DNA of 64,000 nt from JACCQS01 sp963766765 (GCA_963766765.1 CAVYBR010000007.1:1-64000), one strand, 5' to 3'. Counted from the first letter of the stretch, positions 9,406 to 18,393 are shown. Numbers and translations: made by a program. The notes: generated by a model not told the origin, from the letters alone.

Positions 9406-11006
9406 TGCAGAGCGTTCAGCACCGGCGCCCGGGCGGTCTCCCACGCCGACCCGCTCAGCAGCTTGGCCCGCGGGTCTGCCCACCGGGTCGAGGCGGTGGC
9501 GAAGATGTCCCGTCGCCGAAGGCGCAGGTGGAACTGCTCCAGCACGCAGAACACGTACGCGGCCCGGTGGACGGTGCCCTCGGGCCGGTCGGCGCTGAAC
9601 ACCAGACTGCCGCCACCAGCCCGCCGGCGCCACGTCCACCGCCACCGCGCTGGCGTCGAGGTACCCGCTGGGACCTGCTTGGTGGCCCGGGCTTCGAGGA
9701 GCTCCGGGAGCTTGCGGAGCGCGTCCAGCACCGCAGCAGCCTCCGCCGTCGCCCCGAAGTCGATGGTCCGGCACAACCGGGGGACGAACTGGCGGGCGAC
9801 GGCGTAGCGCTCGACCAGCCCCACTCGCCACCTGCCCGCCCGGGTCGGCGTCCGGCGGCAGCAGGGCGGCAGCAAGGTTGGCGACCGCGCACCGCAGGTC
9901 CGAGCGCGACACCACGCCCTCGATCGCCTTCCAGAGCGCCCCCAGGGTGACCTCCTCGCCCGACTCGGACGACTCCAGCAGCACAGCGACCGCGGCCGCA
10001 CAGGTGGCGGCGTCGCGGGACACGTGCGGGTAGCGGCGAAGGTTCTCCCGGTTCGCCTCCCGGACTGCCCGGGACGTGAGCTCGTTGGTCATCAGCACGT
10101 CGAACAGCTCGAGCGCGTCGTCGGTGGCCTTGGCCTCGAGGTGGACAACCGTGGCCAGCAGGGTGGCCAGCCTGCGGGAGTAGGGGTGGCGCCGCAGCGC
10201 CGGGGCCTTGCCGGCCATACCCCATCGAGCCAGCTCCACCAGGCGTCGCTGGGGCACCGTGTCCAATGCGAGCGCCCCCATGCCGAGGCCGGCCACCTCG
10301 GCCACTCGCACCAGTGCTGCGACCATCGCCCGGCCGGACAGCGTCGTGGGGCCCGTGCGCAGCCGCTCCAGATCCGAGCACCGCGCTCCGTCGGGCACCT
10401 CCAGGAGCCGTTCCAGCATCCGGGCTTGAGCGGGCATGAGCATCGCCGCCAGCACGTCCCAGAGCCGTTGCATCGCAGCGTCGCGGACGCTCGCCACCAG
10501 CCGCGCCAGCACGCTCACGCCAGGCAGCAGCACCCGCCGTTCCCGCAGCCAGCCCAGGGCCCCGTCGAAGAGCGCTATCGGGCCGTCACCTGTCGTCCAC
10601 GCCCGGTCGTCGACCCAGGTCGACAGCTCAGCCTCCGCCGCAGCGAGCTCCCGATAGCCGTAGACCCGGGCGATCTCCCACTGTGCTCGAGCCTGGTCTT
10701 CTCCCGCCGGGCGTACGTCTTCAGGCACGACGGGTCGTGAACCTCCAGCTGGCCTGCGACCTAGTCGCTGGCCTCGGTGGGGACGTCGACGGGATCGGCG
10801 AGGAAGGTGCCCAAGCACCGGACGGTGCCGAGCTGCAGGCCGAACCCCAGGCGGTTCGCCTCGCCACGACGCTTGTCGATCAACGACCGGTCGGTGTCGT
10901 CGAGGAAGAAGTAGCGCTCCAACTCGGCGTGGGACAGGGCTCCGACGAATCGCCCGTAGGTCGACGCCAGTTCATCGGTGAGGAACTCGACCGGCATGGC
11001 GGCCAC
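9370..11006 (-). pseudogene. tnpA: Tn3-family transposase (TnpA), N-terminal half only, multiply disrupted
   Basis: Begins MPVEFLTDELASTYGRF, the conserved start of actinobacterial Tn3 transposases (DUF4158 region). The frame contains an in-frame TAG near 10760 (after PTEASD), then continues GQLEVHDPSCL and shifts at about 10685 into QWEIARVYGYREL. A second shift near 9850 leads to FSADRPEGTVHRAAYVFCVLEQF and GSAWETARAPVLNALQLPVD, where it ends at the left IR. About half of the usual 1,000 residues is present and the DDE catalytic domain is missing, so it cannot be functional. Confidence 0.88.
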
Positions 11007-11057
11007 GGTAGAGCGGCCAGCTATCGGGAGCTGGCGGAGACTCGGCTCACGTCATCG

Positions 11058-11095
11058 CTTAGCGCCGGATCCTGTTCCATGTGTCCTCACGGGCC
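11058..11095 (-). repeat. Right terminal inverted repeat of Tn3 remnant
   Basis: 38 bp. Read inwards on the minus strand it starts GGCCCGTGAGGA and ends GGCGCTAAG, the canonical TAAG inner end of Tn3-family IRs. It lies 52 bp upstream of the transposase start at 11006. Confidence 0.75.
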
Positions 11096-11473
11096 GAGAA
11101 CACGCTGGTCCAGGTCAGAAGGGGTGCGCCATCACCGCCAGGTAACACCGCGAACACGAGGGTTATCTCTTACCCTGTGGTGGTCGAGGGTGGCGTGCCC
11201 GTCAAGTAGACGTAAATGTTTCGTGACGGTCATGGCCTCACGCCCAACGTGAGGACAGCCTTGACCGGGCGACGGGGTGTTCTCGAGCTGTCCGAGCTCG
11301 GGTGATCGTCTGCCTTCGCCACGATCTGGCGGTCGACGGCGAGAGCCGAAAAAACTCGCTCAACAGGCCGCGAACGCTTGCTCTCGGGGCTCTGCCTGGG
11401 TAGGCTGTCGAACACCAGTTCGTAACACAACACCGCTTCCCCTCGGTCAGTCGGTCGGACGAAGAGCACGGCC
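11096..11473. other. Intergenic region, no gene seen
   Basis: 378 bp between the Tn3 remnant and the DUF222 gene. It holds a small perfect hairpin (CCTCACG-CCCAA-CGTGAGG, 11236-11254) and a stretch of lower G+C around 11155-11225. No convincing coding frame or RNA is visible. Confidence 0.5.
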
Positions 11474-13064
11474 ATGTGCGTGAGCGACGAGTTGCGGAGG
11501 TCTGTGGCTGACTACGCCGCCGGTTTCGACGCGGCCCTGCTCAGCTCTGCCCACGCGGAGCGGGTGGTGGACGAGGCGTCGAGCATCGAGCGGATCGCCT
11601 CGACCGTCAAGGCCCTGGCTGCGGCCCGTGTGGCCGAGACGGGTGGGTGGCGGGCCGAGGGCGACCGATCGCCGGCCCATCACCTGGCCCGGCGCACCGG
11701 CACCACCGTGGTCCAGGCGGCGTCGGCCATCGACACCGCCCGCCGGCTCGAGACCTTGCCCGAGACGTCGGCCGCCGCCCGCCGGGGCGAGCTCTCGGCC
11801 GAGGCCGCCTCGGCCATCGCCGCGGCCGCGGGCGTTGATCCCCGGGCCGTGCACGCCCTGTTGGAGACGGCCCGCCGGGTGCCCCTGGCCGAGCTGCGCG
11901 AGCGCTGCGCCCGCACCGTGGCCGCGGCCCAGGCCGATCCCGAGGCCCGCCGGGCCCGCATCCACCAGCGCCGCTCGCTTCGCTCCTACACCGACACCGA
12001 CGGGCGAATGGCACCTGCACTGCCGCAACAACCCCGAGGTGGGGGCGGCCATCATGGCCGCCCTCGAACCGTTCCGGGAGTCGATCTTTCGCCGCGCCCG
12101 GTCCGAAGCCAGACACGAACCCCCCGAGGCCTACGCCGCCGACGCCCTCACCGAGATGGCCCGCCGCTCGGCCGGTGCCGAGGTCGAGTGCTCGGAGGCC
12201 CGGGGCACTGCCCCGGAGGCCGGAGGCAAGGAGGCCGGGGCCACGGAGGCCGGTGGCACGAAGGCCGGTGGCACGAAGGCCGGTGGCACGAAGGCCGGGG
12301 CCACGGAGGCCGGTGGCACGGAGGCCGGTGGCACGGAGGCCGGTGGCACGGAGGCCGGTGGCACGGAGGCCGGTGGCACGAAGGCCGGTGGCACGAAGGC
12401 CGGTGGCACGAAGGGCGGGGGCACGAAGGCCGTCGAGCCCGCCGGGGCCGTCGGGGCCGTCGGGGTCGCTGCGGATGTTGGCGGAACGGAGGCCGGCGGG
12501 GCCGGCGGGGTCGCTGGCCGGCCGAGAGCGCCGCGCCGGGCTGGCCCGCCGAAGATCATCGTGCGGGTCGACCTGGAGGCGCTGCTCCGGGGCCGGGCCA
12601 CCGACGGGGAGGTGTGCGAGATCGCCGGGTTCGGGCCGGTGGCGGTGTCGGCGGTGCGCGACATGATCGACAGCCAGGATCCGTTCCTGGCCGCGGTGGC
12701 CACCCGGGGAGAGCGGCTGGTGGGGGTCGCCCATCTCGGGCGGCGGCCGAACGCGTTGCAGCAGACGGCCCTGCAGTGGCTCTATCCGGGCTGCGCCAAC
12801 GAGTCCTGCAGCGCCCGGGCCCGGCTCGACTACGACCATCGTGTCGACTGGGCCGCCACCCATCTCACCGTGCTCGACCTGCTCGACCGGCTCTGCCAGC
12901 ACTGCCACGCCCTCAAGACCCGTCAGAACTGGTCCCTGGTCGAGGGCCGGGGCAAACGACCACTCGTCGCCCCCGACGACGCCCGCCATCCGAGAAACGC
13001 AGCACCACAGCGGCCGCCGCCGGCTGTCTTGAATCCGAGGGCAACGGGCCCGCCGGCGGGATGA
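11474..13064 (+). CDS. DUF222 / HNH endonuclease (13E12 repeat family) with repeat linker
   Basis: The N-terminal DUF222 domain (residues 1-175: SSIERIASTVKALAAARVAETGGW, RRTGTTVVQAASAIDTA) reads in one frame. After about 12000 a single-base shift gives EWHLHCRNNPEVGAAIMAALEPF and the rest. A low-complexity linker of fourteen 5-residue repeats (EAGGT/KAGGT) follows, then the C-terminal HNH region with CANESCSARARLDYDH...CQHCHALKT, two Cys pairs and the HNH His. These proteins are multicopy in actinobacteria and usually treated as selfish or mobile-element-associated nucleases; the target is unknown. The linker is unusual in being a near-perfect DNA tandem array. Confidence 0.82.
12216..12425 (+). 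repeat. 15-bp coding tandem repeat (14 units)
   Basis: Unit GGCACG(G/A)AGGCCGGT-like, in frame, encoding (E/K)AGGT pentapeptides. Fourteen consecutive units with few substitutions lie between the DUF222 and HNH domains. Identity at DNA level points to recent slippage expansion. Confidence 0.9.
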
Positions 13065-13198
13065 GCCGTTTTCGGGCTCGGCTACCCCGACCGCGAGGCG
13101 GTCGTCGAGCCCGGGCTGGCGTCCGACTTGACCGCGCTCCCAGGCCGCGGCTCGGCTGCGATGCCCGCGGGCCCGAGTGGGGTGGCGGTCCGCGGGGG

Positions 13199-15652
13199 TC
13201 AGTCGAGGCTGGTGTCGGAGGCAGACCCGTCGACGAGCGCGTCGGACTCCGTCCGGGAGAAGCCACGGTCGGGCGACGCCTCCACCGAGTCATCGGCGAT
13301 CGCGTGGGAGGGGTCCGGCGTCAGTTCGCGGGGCGGCCCGTCGGCCGCCGCGCTCACTGAAACGTGAAACGGATCGACAGCCGCGCCGTCCTGGCCCGAT
13401 AGTGCCGGGTCGATCCCTGCCGCAGCTGGACCCGCTTCGAGGGTGACGTCGGGGCCCGGAGCGGGCTCATCGGCCTCCGGAGATGCCTCCCCGGGATCGG
13501 AGTTGGCGGCCGGTGTCAATAGCTCTGCACCGAACGCGCTTCCGTCCGCCGCGGATTTGGGCAGATCGGTGTCGGGAGCGGGGTCGTCGGTCGTGGGCAG
13601 GCCGGGGTCCGTCGATACGGCGACCGAACCCGCCGCGTGGGGCCCTGGGGGTGGGGGCGCGGGCCCCCGGCCCGGCGGGGGGATGGCGGGGCGGCCCGGG
13701 GGGCGGGTGGGGTCGGAGACGGCGCGTGGTCCAGGTGGCCTGGGAGGCCGGCGGGGCGGTGCATCAGGGGGGTCGCCCAGGAGGGCCGCGATCGCCGGGA
13801 CGCGGGGGGCGGCCTGGCGCAGGGCGCTGGTGAGCGCCTCGCCCGGTTCGGACGGGAGGCCCTTCGGGGTGATCGTGCGCCGGACGGGCGACGCCACCAC
13901 CGCTTCGAGCACGGCGGCCCAGCGGTCGGGGGTGGCATCGGGCGTCAGCGCTTCGCCGCCCGCGTCGCTCAAGCGCTTGGCCAGATCGGCGGGGAACCGG
14001 ACGCCCGGCTCCGGCGGACGCCCGCTGATGCGAAGCGCCCGGACCACCCGGCCGTCGTCGAGGGAGGCCGTGATCTCGTCCACCCACGACTGCCGTTCGC
14101 TCGCCGACCGGCGGTCGAGGGCTTCCCGGAGTTGGGCGGCCAGGGCCCGCCCTTCCTCGTCCCGGGCGGTGTCGGCCCCGCTGACGACGGCCCGCAGGTC
14201 ACGGACGCTTATCTCGTCGACGATGCCGATGGCGGCCTCGGCCCGGTCACGCCACTCCGCGGCCCGCAGGGCGGGAACCAGCTCCTCGGCCACGGCAAGC
14301 AGGGCATCGGCCTTGATCTCGGGACCGCCCACCTCGCGAGCCTGGGCGTTCTGCTCCTCCATGGCCTGGCGCACGGCGGGGATGCCGCCCCGCAGGATCT
14401 GCTCGGCCAACGCCTTGCGCTCGGGCGAGAGCTCCGCCAGCACCGCATCTCGATAGACCCGCCCCGGCTGGAGGCGGCGGGCCTTGGGCCGGACCGGCTC
14501 CGCCAGGCGGGGGGCGCCCCGCGCCGGCCGTTCGCCGTGGGTCCGCTCACCCCGCGACCGGTCGCCCGCCGGCCGATCGCCGGACTGCCTCTCTCCGGAC
14601 TGGCGGGTCCCCGCCGGGCGGCCGCTCGTGGGACGGTCACCGGCCGGACGGCTGGGACGGTCGCGGCCCGATCGGTCGCTCGCCGGCCGGTCGCGACGCT
14701 CACCGCCGGGACCCTCGCCACCTCGACGCTCACGGCCGGGACCCTCGCCACCCGCACGATCGCCCGTCGGACGCTCACCCGCCCGGTCGCCACCCGCCCG
14801 GTCGCCACCCGCCCGGTCGCCACCCGCCCGGTCGCCACCCGCCCGGTCGCCACCCGCCCGGTCGCCACCCGCCCGGTCGCCACCCGCCCGGTCGCCACCC
14901 GCCCGGTCGCCACCCGCCCGGTCGCCACCCGCCCGGTCGCCACCCGCCCGGTCGCCACCCGCCCGGTCGCCACCCGCCCGGTCGCCACCCGCCCGGTCGC
15001 TTCCCGGGCGGTCACCACCCGCCCGGTCGCCACCCGCCCGGTCGCTTCCCGGGCGGTCACCACCCGCGCGGTCGCTTCCCGGGCGGTCACCACCCGCGCG
15101 GTCACCACCAGGGCGGTCGCCGAAGCCGGGACCGCCCGGGCGGGGGCCGCGCGCCGATCGATCGCCGCGGTCTGTCGAGCGGGGACCACCGGGGCCGTCC
15201 GGACGCCGGGACTGGTCGGAACGGAGCGAGCCGGGCCGTGACGGGCCCCCGGCCCCGCCCGGCCCACCGGGTCGGCCCGGACCTCCCGGCCCGCGGCCCG
15301 GCCGGTCGCGATCCCGTCCCCGATCGTGGTCCCGATCACCTCGCCGGCCGCGCTCACCGCCGGCCTCGACACCACCGCGGATGTTGGTGGTGACGGGCGG
15401 CTCGTCCCGCCCCGAGCCGACGATCTCGATCCGCTCCGGGGCGACCTTCTTCTGGGACACCGGTTGCGTCGACCGCACGGTGATCCCGTCGATGTCGATG
15501 TCGGCCTCGGCCCGCAGAACGTCGCCCACCTTGGCTCCACCGGGCAGGACCGACCCGTCGAGCAGGCCTTTGGGCTGACGGGCGCCGGCGGCGCGCCACG
15601 TCCAGGTGCCGTCGGGACGGGAGCTGGTCAGCTCGATTTCGATGCGGGGCAT
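13199..15652 (-). CDS. Large low-complexity protein with DRAGG pentapeptide repeats
   Basis: 817 residues from an ATG at 15652 (MPRIEIEL). Residues 1-80 form a compact, probably beta-rich domain (TWTWRAAGARQPKGLLDGS, GDVLRAEADIDIDGITV). Then comes a long Gly/Arg/Asp/Pro-rich region with about 23 DRAGG/DRPGS pentads. A helical charged domain of about 200 residues follows (ELSPERKALAEQILRGGIPAVRQAMEEQ...), and the tail is Pro/Ala/Asp-rich. The Arg/Gly repeats flanked by a folded N-terminus resemble RNA- or nucleic-acid-binding disordered regions. I do not recognise the family. The overlap with open frames on the other strand is a G+C artefact. Confidence 0.7.
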   Translation of the reverse strand: MPRIEIELTSSRPDGTWTWRAAGARQPKGLLDGSVLPGGAKVGDVLRAEADIDIDGITVRSTQPVSQKKVAPERIEIVGSGRDEPPVTTNIRGGVEAGGERGRRGDRDHDRGRDRDRPGRGPGGPGRPGGPGGAGGPSRPGSLRSDQSRRPDGPGGPRSTDRGDRSARGPRPGGPGFGDRPGGDRAGGDRPGSDRAGGDRPGSDRAGGDRAGGDRPGSDRAGGDRAGGDRAGGDRAGGDRAGGDRAGGDRAGGDRAGGDRAGGDRAGGDRAGGDRAGGDRAGGDRAGGDRAGERPTGDRAGGEGPGRERRGGEGPGGERRDRPASDRSGRDRPSRPAGDRPTSGRPAGTRQSGERQSGDRPAGDRSRGERTHGERPARGAPRLAEPVRPKARRLQPGRVYRDAVLAELSPERKALAEQILRGGIPAVRQAMEEQNAQAREVGGPEIKADALLAVAEELVPALRAAEWRDRAEAAIGIVDEISVRDLRAVVSGADTARDEEGRALAAQLREALDRRSASERQSWVDEITASLDDGRVVRALRISGRPPEPGVRFPADLAKRLSDAGGEALTPDATPDRWAAVLEAVVASPVRRTITPKGLPSEPGEALTSALRQAAPRVPAIAALLGDPPDAPPRRPPRPPGPRAVSDPTRPPGRPAIPPPGRGPAPPPPGPHAAGSVAVSTDPGLPTTDDPAPDTDLPKSAADGSAFGAELLTPAANSDPGEASPEADEPAPGPDVTLEAGPAAAGIDPALSGQDGAAVDPFHVSVSAAADGPPRELTPDPSHAIADDSVEASPDRGFSRTESDALVDGSASDTSLD
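14781..15005 (-). repeat. 15-bp coding tandem repeat encoding DRAGG
   Basis: GCCCGGTCGCCACCC on the plus strand, fourteen identical copies from 14781 to 14990, then a variant copy and several further degenerate units to about 15115. It encodes GDRAG pentads on the minus strand. Nucleotide identity across units implies recent expansion or gene conversion. Confidence 0.92.
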
Positions 15653-15787
15653 AGCCGGGCTCAACCTAGCGGAGCACGTCGACCCCCAGAAAGCGGCGGG
15701 CCCCGATCGGGCAGCGAGAAACGCCTGCGTCGGGCGACACGACCGGGTGGCCGCGCCGGGCATGGGTAAGCTGGCTGCACCTGAACC
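15653..15787. other. Probable junction between two genomic backgrounds
   Basis: Left of this stretch the sequence is extremely G+C-rich with acidimicrobial-like genes. To the right lies a transglutaminase-like frame whose upstream part stops abruptly at an in-frame TGA at 15782-15784, with no start codon and no N-terminal domain. This fits an assembly join or a deletion/recombination breakpoint. Confidence 0.55.
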
Positions 15788-16753
15788 ACGGTCCAAGAGA
15801 GCGGCGGCGTCGAGCACTTCATCTGCGTGCACTATTCCGTCGCGCTCGTTCAGTGTTGCCTGGCGCTGGGCATGCAGGCCCGCATGATCAACCTTCACCA
15901 CGGAATCTCGGACACCTATCGGGTGGGCGATGAGGCGATCGCGGATCCACCGGTCGACGAGCATGTGGTGGCTGAGGTCTGGTGTGCCGAGCTGGGCAAG
16001 TGGGTGATGATGGATACCGACTACGACTGCCACTACGAACGCGACGGGCTGGCCCTGTCGGCCTGGGAGATCCACCAGCACGTCGTCAACGACGAACTGG
16101 ACCTCATGACCCCGCGTCGTGGCCCGCACTCGCAGGCGTTCGACGCCTATGGCCAACGGTTACCGGAGGTGGAGAAGACCTTCTTCTCGGCCGAATTGCC
16201 GCGCTACTACGCCCACGTGTCGGTGCTGATGCGCAACGATTTCCTGACCGACCCGGACGGGCCGGTCACAATGGCGGTGCTCCTCGACGAGGACACCGCG
16301 CCAATCTTGTGGCATCAGGGGTCCGACAACCGGTTGCAGCCGCATCTGATGGGTCCGGTGGTTGTCGCACAGCCATGGGTGGCCACGACTCCGGCGCTGA
16401 CCGACGGCAACCTCGCGACCGGTTGGGCTTCCCTGGACGGCGAGGGGGAGCACGTCGTTGAGCTGACCCTCGCCGGCCCGCGGCTGGTCAGTCGTGTGGC
16501 GCTCCACTGGCCGGAATACCGGATGAGATACCGCAGCAGCAGCGTCTATGTGCTGGAAGGCCGGTTTGGCGACGGCGACTGGCAGAGGCTGGTCGAGGTC
16601 GAGGGAGGAGACGAGGCGCCGTTCAGCGTCTATGACTTCGAGCCCCACACCGTGAGCTCCATCCGCCTACGGCAGGCTTTCGGTGGTGGATCAGCGGAAT
16701 ATCCGCATCGACTGTGGCTGAACCAGATCGAGCTGTACGCCCCTTCCCTCTGA
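15788..16753 (+). CDS. Transglutaminase-like protein, 5'-truncated
   Basis: The readable frame starts at about 15788 (TTVQESGGVEHFICVHYSVALVQ). The Cys in FICVHY sits where the transglutaminase-core catalytic Cys is expected; LHHG, then VWCAELGKWVMMDTDYDCHY, follow, with a His/Asp arrangement consistent with this fold. The C-terminal half (from about residue 200) is a beta-rich domain (NLATGWASLDGEGEHVVELTLAGPRLVSRVALHWPEYRMRY) resembling an F5/8 discoidin-type carbohydrate-binding module. The whole N-terminus is missing, so the GTG at 15827 is not the authentic start. It lies 8 bp upstream of the enolase-superfamily gene, probably in one operon. Confidence 0.65.
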   Translation, partial: TVQESGGVEHFICVHYSVALVQCCLALGMQARMINLHHGISDTYRVGDEAIADPPVDEHVVAEVWCAELGKWVMMDTDYDCHYERDGLALSAWEIHQHVVNDELDLMTPRRGPHSQAFDAYGQRLPEVEKTFFSAELPRYYAHVSVLMRNDFLTDPDGPVTMAVLLDEDTAPILWHQGSDNRLQPHLMGPVVVAQPWVATTPALTDGNLATGWASLDGEGEHVVELTLAGPRLVSRVALHWPEYRMRYRSSSVYVLEGRFGDGDWQRLVEVEGGDEAPFSVYDFEPHTVSSIRLRQAFGGGSAEYPHRLWLNQIELYAPSL

Positions 16754-16761
16754 GAGGTCAC

Positions 16762-17865
16762 ATGCGCATCAGCGCGATCGTCGCGGTCCCCATCAAGGCG
16801 GCTCGTCTTGTGCCGATGGTAGCCACCCAGGGCACGGTCGGGACGTCGGAGTTCGGCATCGTCCGAGTGGACACCGACGACGGGATCACCGGTTGGGGCG
16901 AGATCTCGATGTCCTGGGGGCGCGTCGGTAGAGCGCTATGTCACGACGTCGAGTTGATCCTGGGGCCTGCGCTGTTGGGCAGAGACCCGCGGGACCTGGC
17001 CGATTGCACGCAGGCGGTCAACGCCTTCCTCCCGCTGCCTTTCGATGGCGCGCATGCGGCCAAGGCGGCCCTCGAGATGGCTCTGCTCGACATCACCGGC
17101 AAGGCGTACGGCATTCCGGTATATCGCCTCCTCGGTGGGCGGGCGCGGCCTGCGGTACCGGTCGCTTGGCCGATTCCCTGGGGGACGGTCGAAGCCAGCG
17201 TCGATGCCTCAATGGGTGCAAAGGCCCAGGGATTCCGCACGGTGAAGCTCAAGATCGGCCGCCCGGGACAGTTGGACCGGGAGGTCGTGCGGGCTGTGCG
17301 CGCCGCGGTCGGCGACGATATGGATATCAAGGTCGACGCCAACATGGCCTATCACAGCGCCAACGAGGCGCTGGCTGCGTTACGGCCGCTCGAGGAACAT
17401 CGGTTGCAACTGATCGAGCAACCTCTAGGGCCGAGGGACCTGGACGAACTGGCGCGTCTTCGCGGGCGACTGGAGACACCGCTGCTACTCGACGAGTCAT
17501 GCTGGGAACTGCGCGATGTCGGCGAGATAGTCCGCCGGGGCGCCGCCGACGTACTGAATGTGTACGTCACGGAGATGGGCGGTCCCGCCCAGGCCGTCAA
17601 GGCTTTCGCTGCGGCGGAGGCCGCCGGGCTGGTGGGGTTACTCGGCAGCCAGTGCGAGCTCGGTCTCGCCACAGCCGCGTGTGCTCACGTCGGCGTATCC
17701 GTGCCGAACCTCGCCTACGAATCCGACCTCGTCGGGCCGCTTCGGTACCTGCGCGACATCGTCACCGTGCCGCCCCGGATCGTCGACGGGATGTTGTATG
17801 CCCCGGAGGGTCCGGGGCTCGGTGTTGAGGTTGACCAGGACGCCGTCGAGGCCATGCGTTGCTGA
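16762..17865 (+). CDS. Enolase-superfamily enzyme (mandelate racemase / muconate lactonizing type)
   Basis: 367 residues. The N-terminal capping domain (MRISAIVAVPIKAARL) precedes an (alpha/beta)7-beta barrel with the expected signatures: catalytic K-x-K in TVKLKIG (about residues 162-168), metal ligands D in KVDANMAY, E in LIEQPL, D/E in LLLDES, and a later GLLGSQCELG segment in the region holding the C-terminal acid/base. These enzymes abstract a proton alpha to a carboxylate using Mg2+. The substrate (sugar acid or lactone) cannot be assigned. ATG at 16762, 8 bp after the transglutaminase-like stop. Confidence 0.82.
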   Translation: MRISAIVAVPIKAARLVPMVATQGTVGTSEFGIVRVDTDDGITGWGEISMSWGRVGRALCHDVELILGPALLGRDPRDLADCTQAVNAFLPLPFDGAHAAKAALEMALLDITGKAYGIPVYRLLGGRARPAVPVAWPIPWGTVEASVDASMGAKAQGFRTVKLKIGRPGQLDREVVRAVRAAVGDDMDIKVDANMAYHSANEALAALRPLEEHRLQLIEQPLGPRDLDELARLRGRLETPLLLDESCWELRDVGEIVRRGAADVLNVYVTEMGGPAQAVKAFAAAEAAGLVGLLGSQCELGLATAACAHVGVSVPNLAYESDLVGPLRYLRDIVTVPPRIVDGMLYAPEGPGLGVEVDQDAVEAMRC

Positions 17866-17980
17866 TCTGCTTGTCGTTGCCCGGAACAACTATTCCCGGC
17901 TCATGCAGTCACAGATCGTACGAAGTGCCCGACTCGGCATGTATGCATCGCAGCGGCTTGCGGCTGGCTACTGGCACTCC

Positions 17981-18238
17981 TCAGGAGTAGTGGTAGCGGG
18001 CCTGCAGGATGACCACGTCGTTGCCGTCGACAAGATGGACCAGTCGGTGCTCATCGCTGATCCGGCGTGACCAGCTGCCGGCCAGCGCGTGCCGCAGCTG
18101 CTCGGGTTTCCCGATGCCTGTGAACGGGTCGCGGAGGATGGCATCGAGCAGCCGACTGACCCGCTTCAGGAGGTCACGGTCAGTTCGCTGCCAGTAGAGG
18201 TAGTCGTCCCAGCCGTGGGATGTGAAAACGAGTCTCAC
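17981..18238 (-). CDS. yoeB: YoeB/Txe-type toxin (RelE superfamily mRNA interferase)
   Basis: 85 residues from a GTG at 18238 (VRLVFTSHGWDDYLYWQ). Family hallmarks are present: W-DDY-YW near the start, DRDLLKRVSRLLDAILRDPF, GIGKPEQLRHALAGSWSRRIS and a C-terminal HYHY-like end (ARYHYS). YoeB cleaves mRNA at ribosomes and is neutralised by YefM. The start overlaps the stop of the antitoxin remnant by GTGA, the normal arrangement, but the antitoxin is broken. Confidence 0.9.
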   Translation of the reverse strand: MRLVFTSHGWDDYLYWQRTDRDLLKRVSRLLDAILRDPFTGIGKPEQLRHALAGSWSRRISDEHRLVHLVDGNDVVILQARYHYS

Positions 18239-18338
18239 CGGTCGAGCTTGTGCTCCCGGCGGTCGCCCTCGGCGGACTGCCGAAGCTCTGGAGCAGGCGG
18301 CGCGCATTCGCGGGGGATCGGAGCAGGTGCTCGGGCAC
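18235..18338 (-). pseudogene. yefM: YefM-type antitoxin, C-terminal fragment with frame break
   Basis: Upstream of YoeB the minus strand reads HLLRSPANARRLLQS, a diagnostic YefM/Phd C-terminal segment. A one-base shift then gives EGDRREHKLDR and a stop that overlaps the toxin start. The N-terminal DNA-binding part is not found in the preceding 60 bp before the next gene. Either the antitoxin is truncated or several indels hide it. A solitary active YoeB would be toxic, so the toxin is probably silent or controlled in trans. Confidence 0.7.
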
Positions 18339-18393
18339 CCGGCGCTTCTCGATTCGTGACCGGTTTGGTTGCCTGCTACCGCCCCGTAAAGGA

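Larger units (their letters stand above)
9368..11095 (-). mobile_element. Truncated Tn3-family element with 38-bp terminal inverted repeats
   Basis: A 1.73-kb segment bounded by inverted repeats at 9368-9405 and 11058-11095. The ends begin GGCCC(A/G)TGAGGA and share the internal block TGGAACAGGATCC; the right copy ends GGCGCTAAG, the usual inner end of Tn3 IRs. Inside is only the N-terminal half of a Tn3 transposase reading from the right IR towards the left. The catalytic DDE half, resolvase and res site are absent. The 5 bp outside each end (GGCCC and GAGAA) differ, so no target duplication is visible. Confidence 0.8.

Noticed and set aside
12131..12989. Minus-strand frames of Pro/Pro-rich and LRATG repeats opposite the DUF222/HNH gene
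   Set aside because: They are antisense translations of the 15-bp repeat array. The plus strand gives recognisable DUF222 and HNH domains.
14781..15005. Possible CRISPR array
   Set aside because: The 15-bp units are directly contiguous with no spacers and stay in reading frame; there are no cas genes nearby. It is a coding tandem repeat.
13443..15578. Plus-strand repeat frames (ARSPP and PVATR repeats) at 13.4-15.6 kb
   Set aside because: Shadow frames of the DRAGG array. The minus strand has a clear start, a folded N-terminal domain and a sensible composition.
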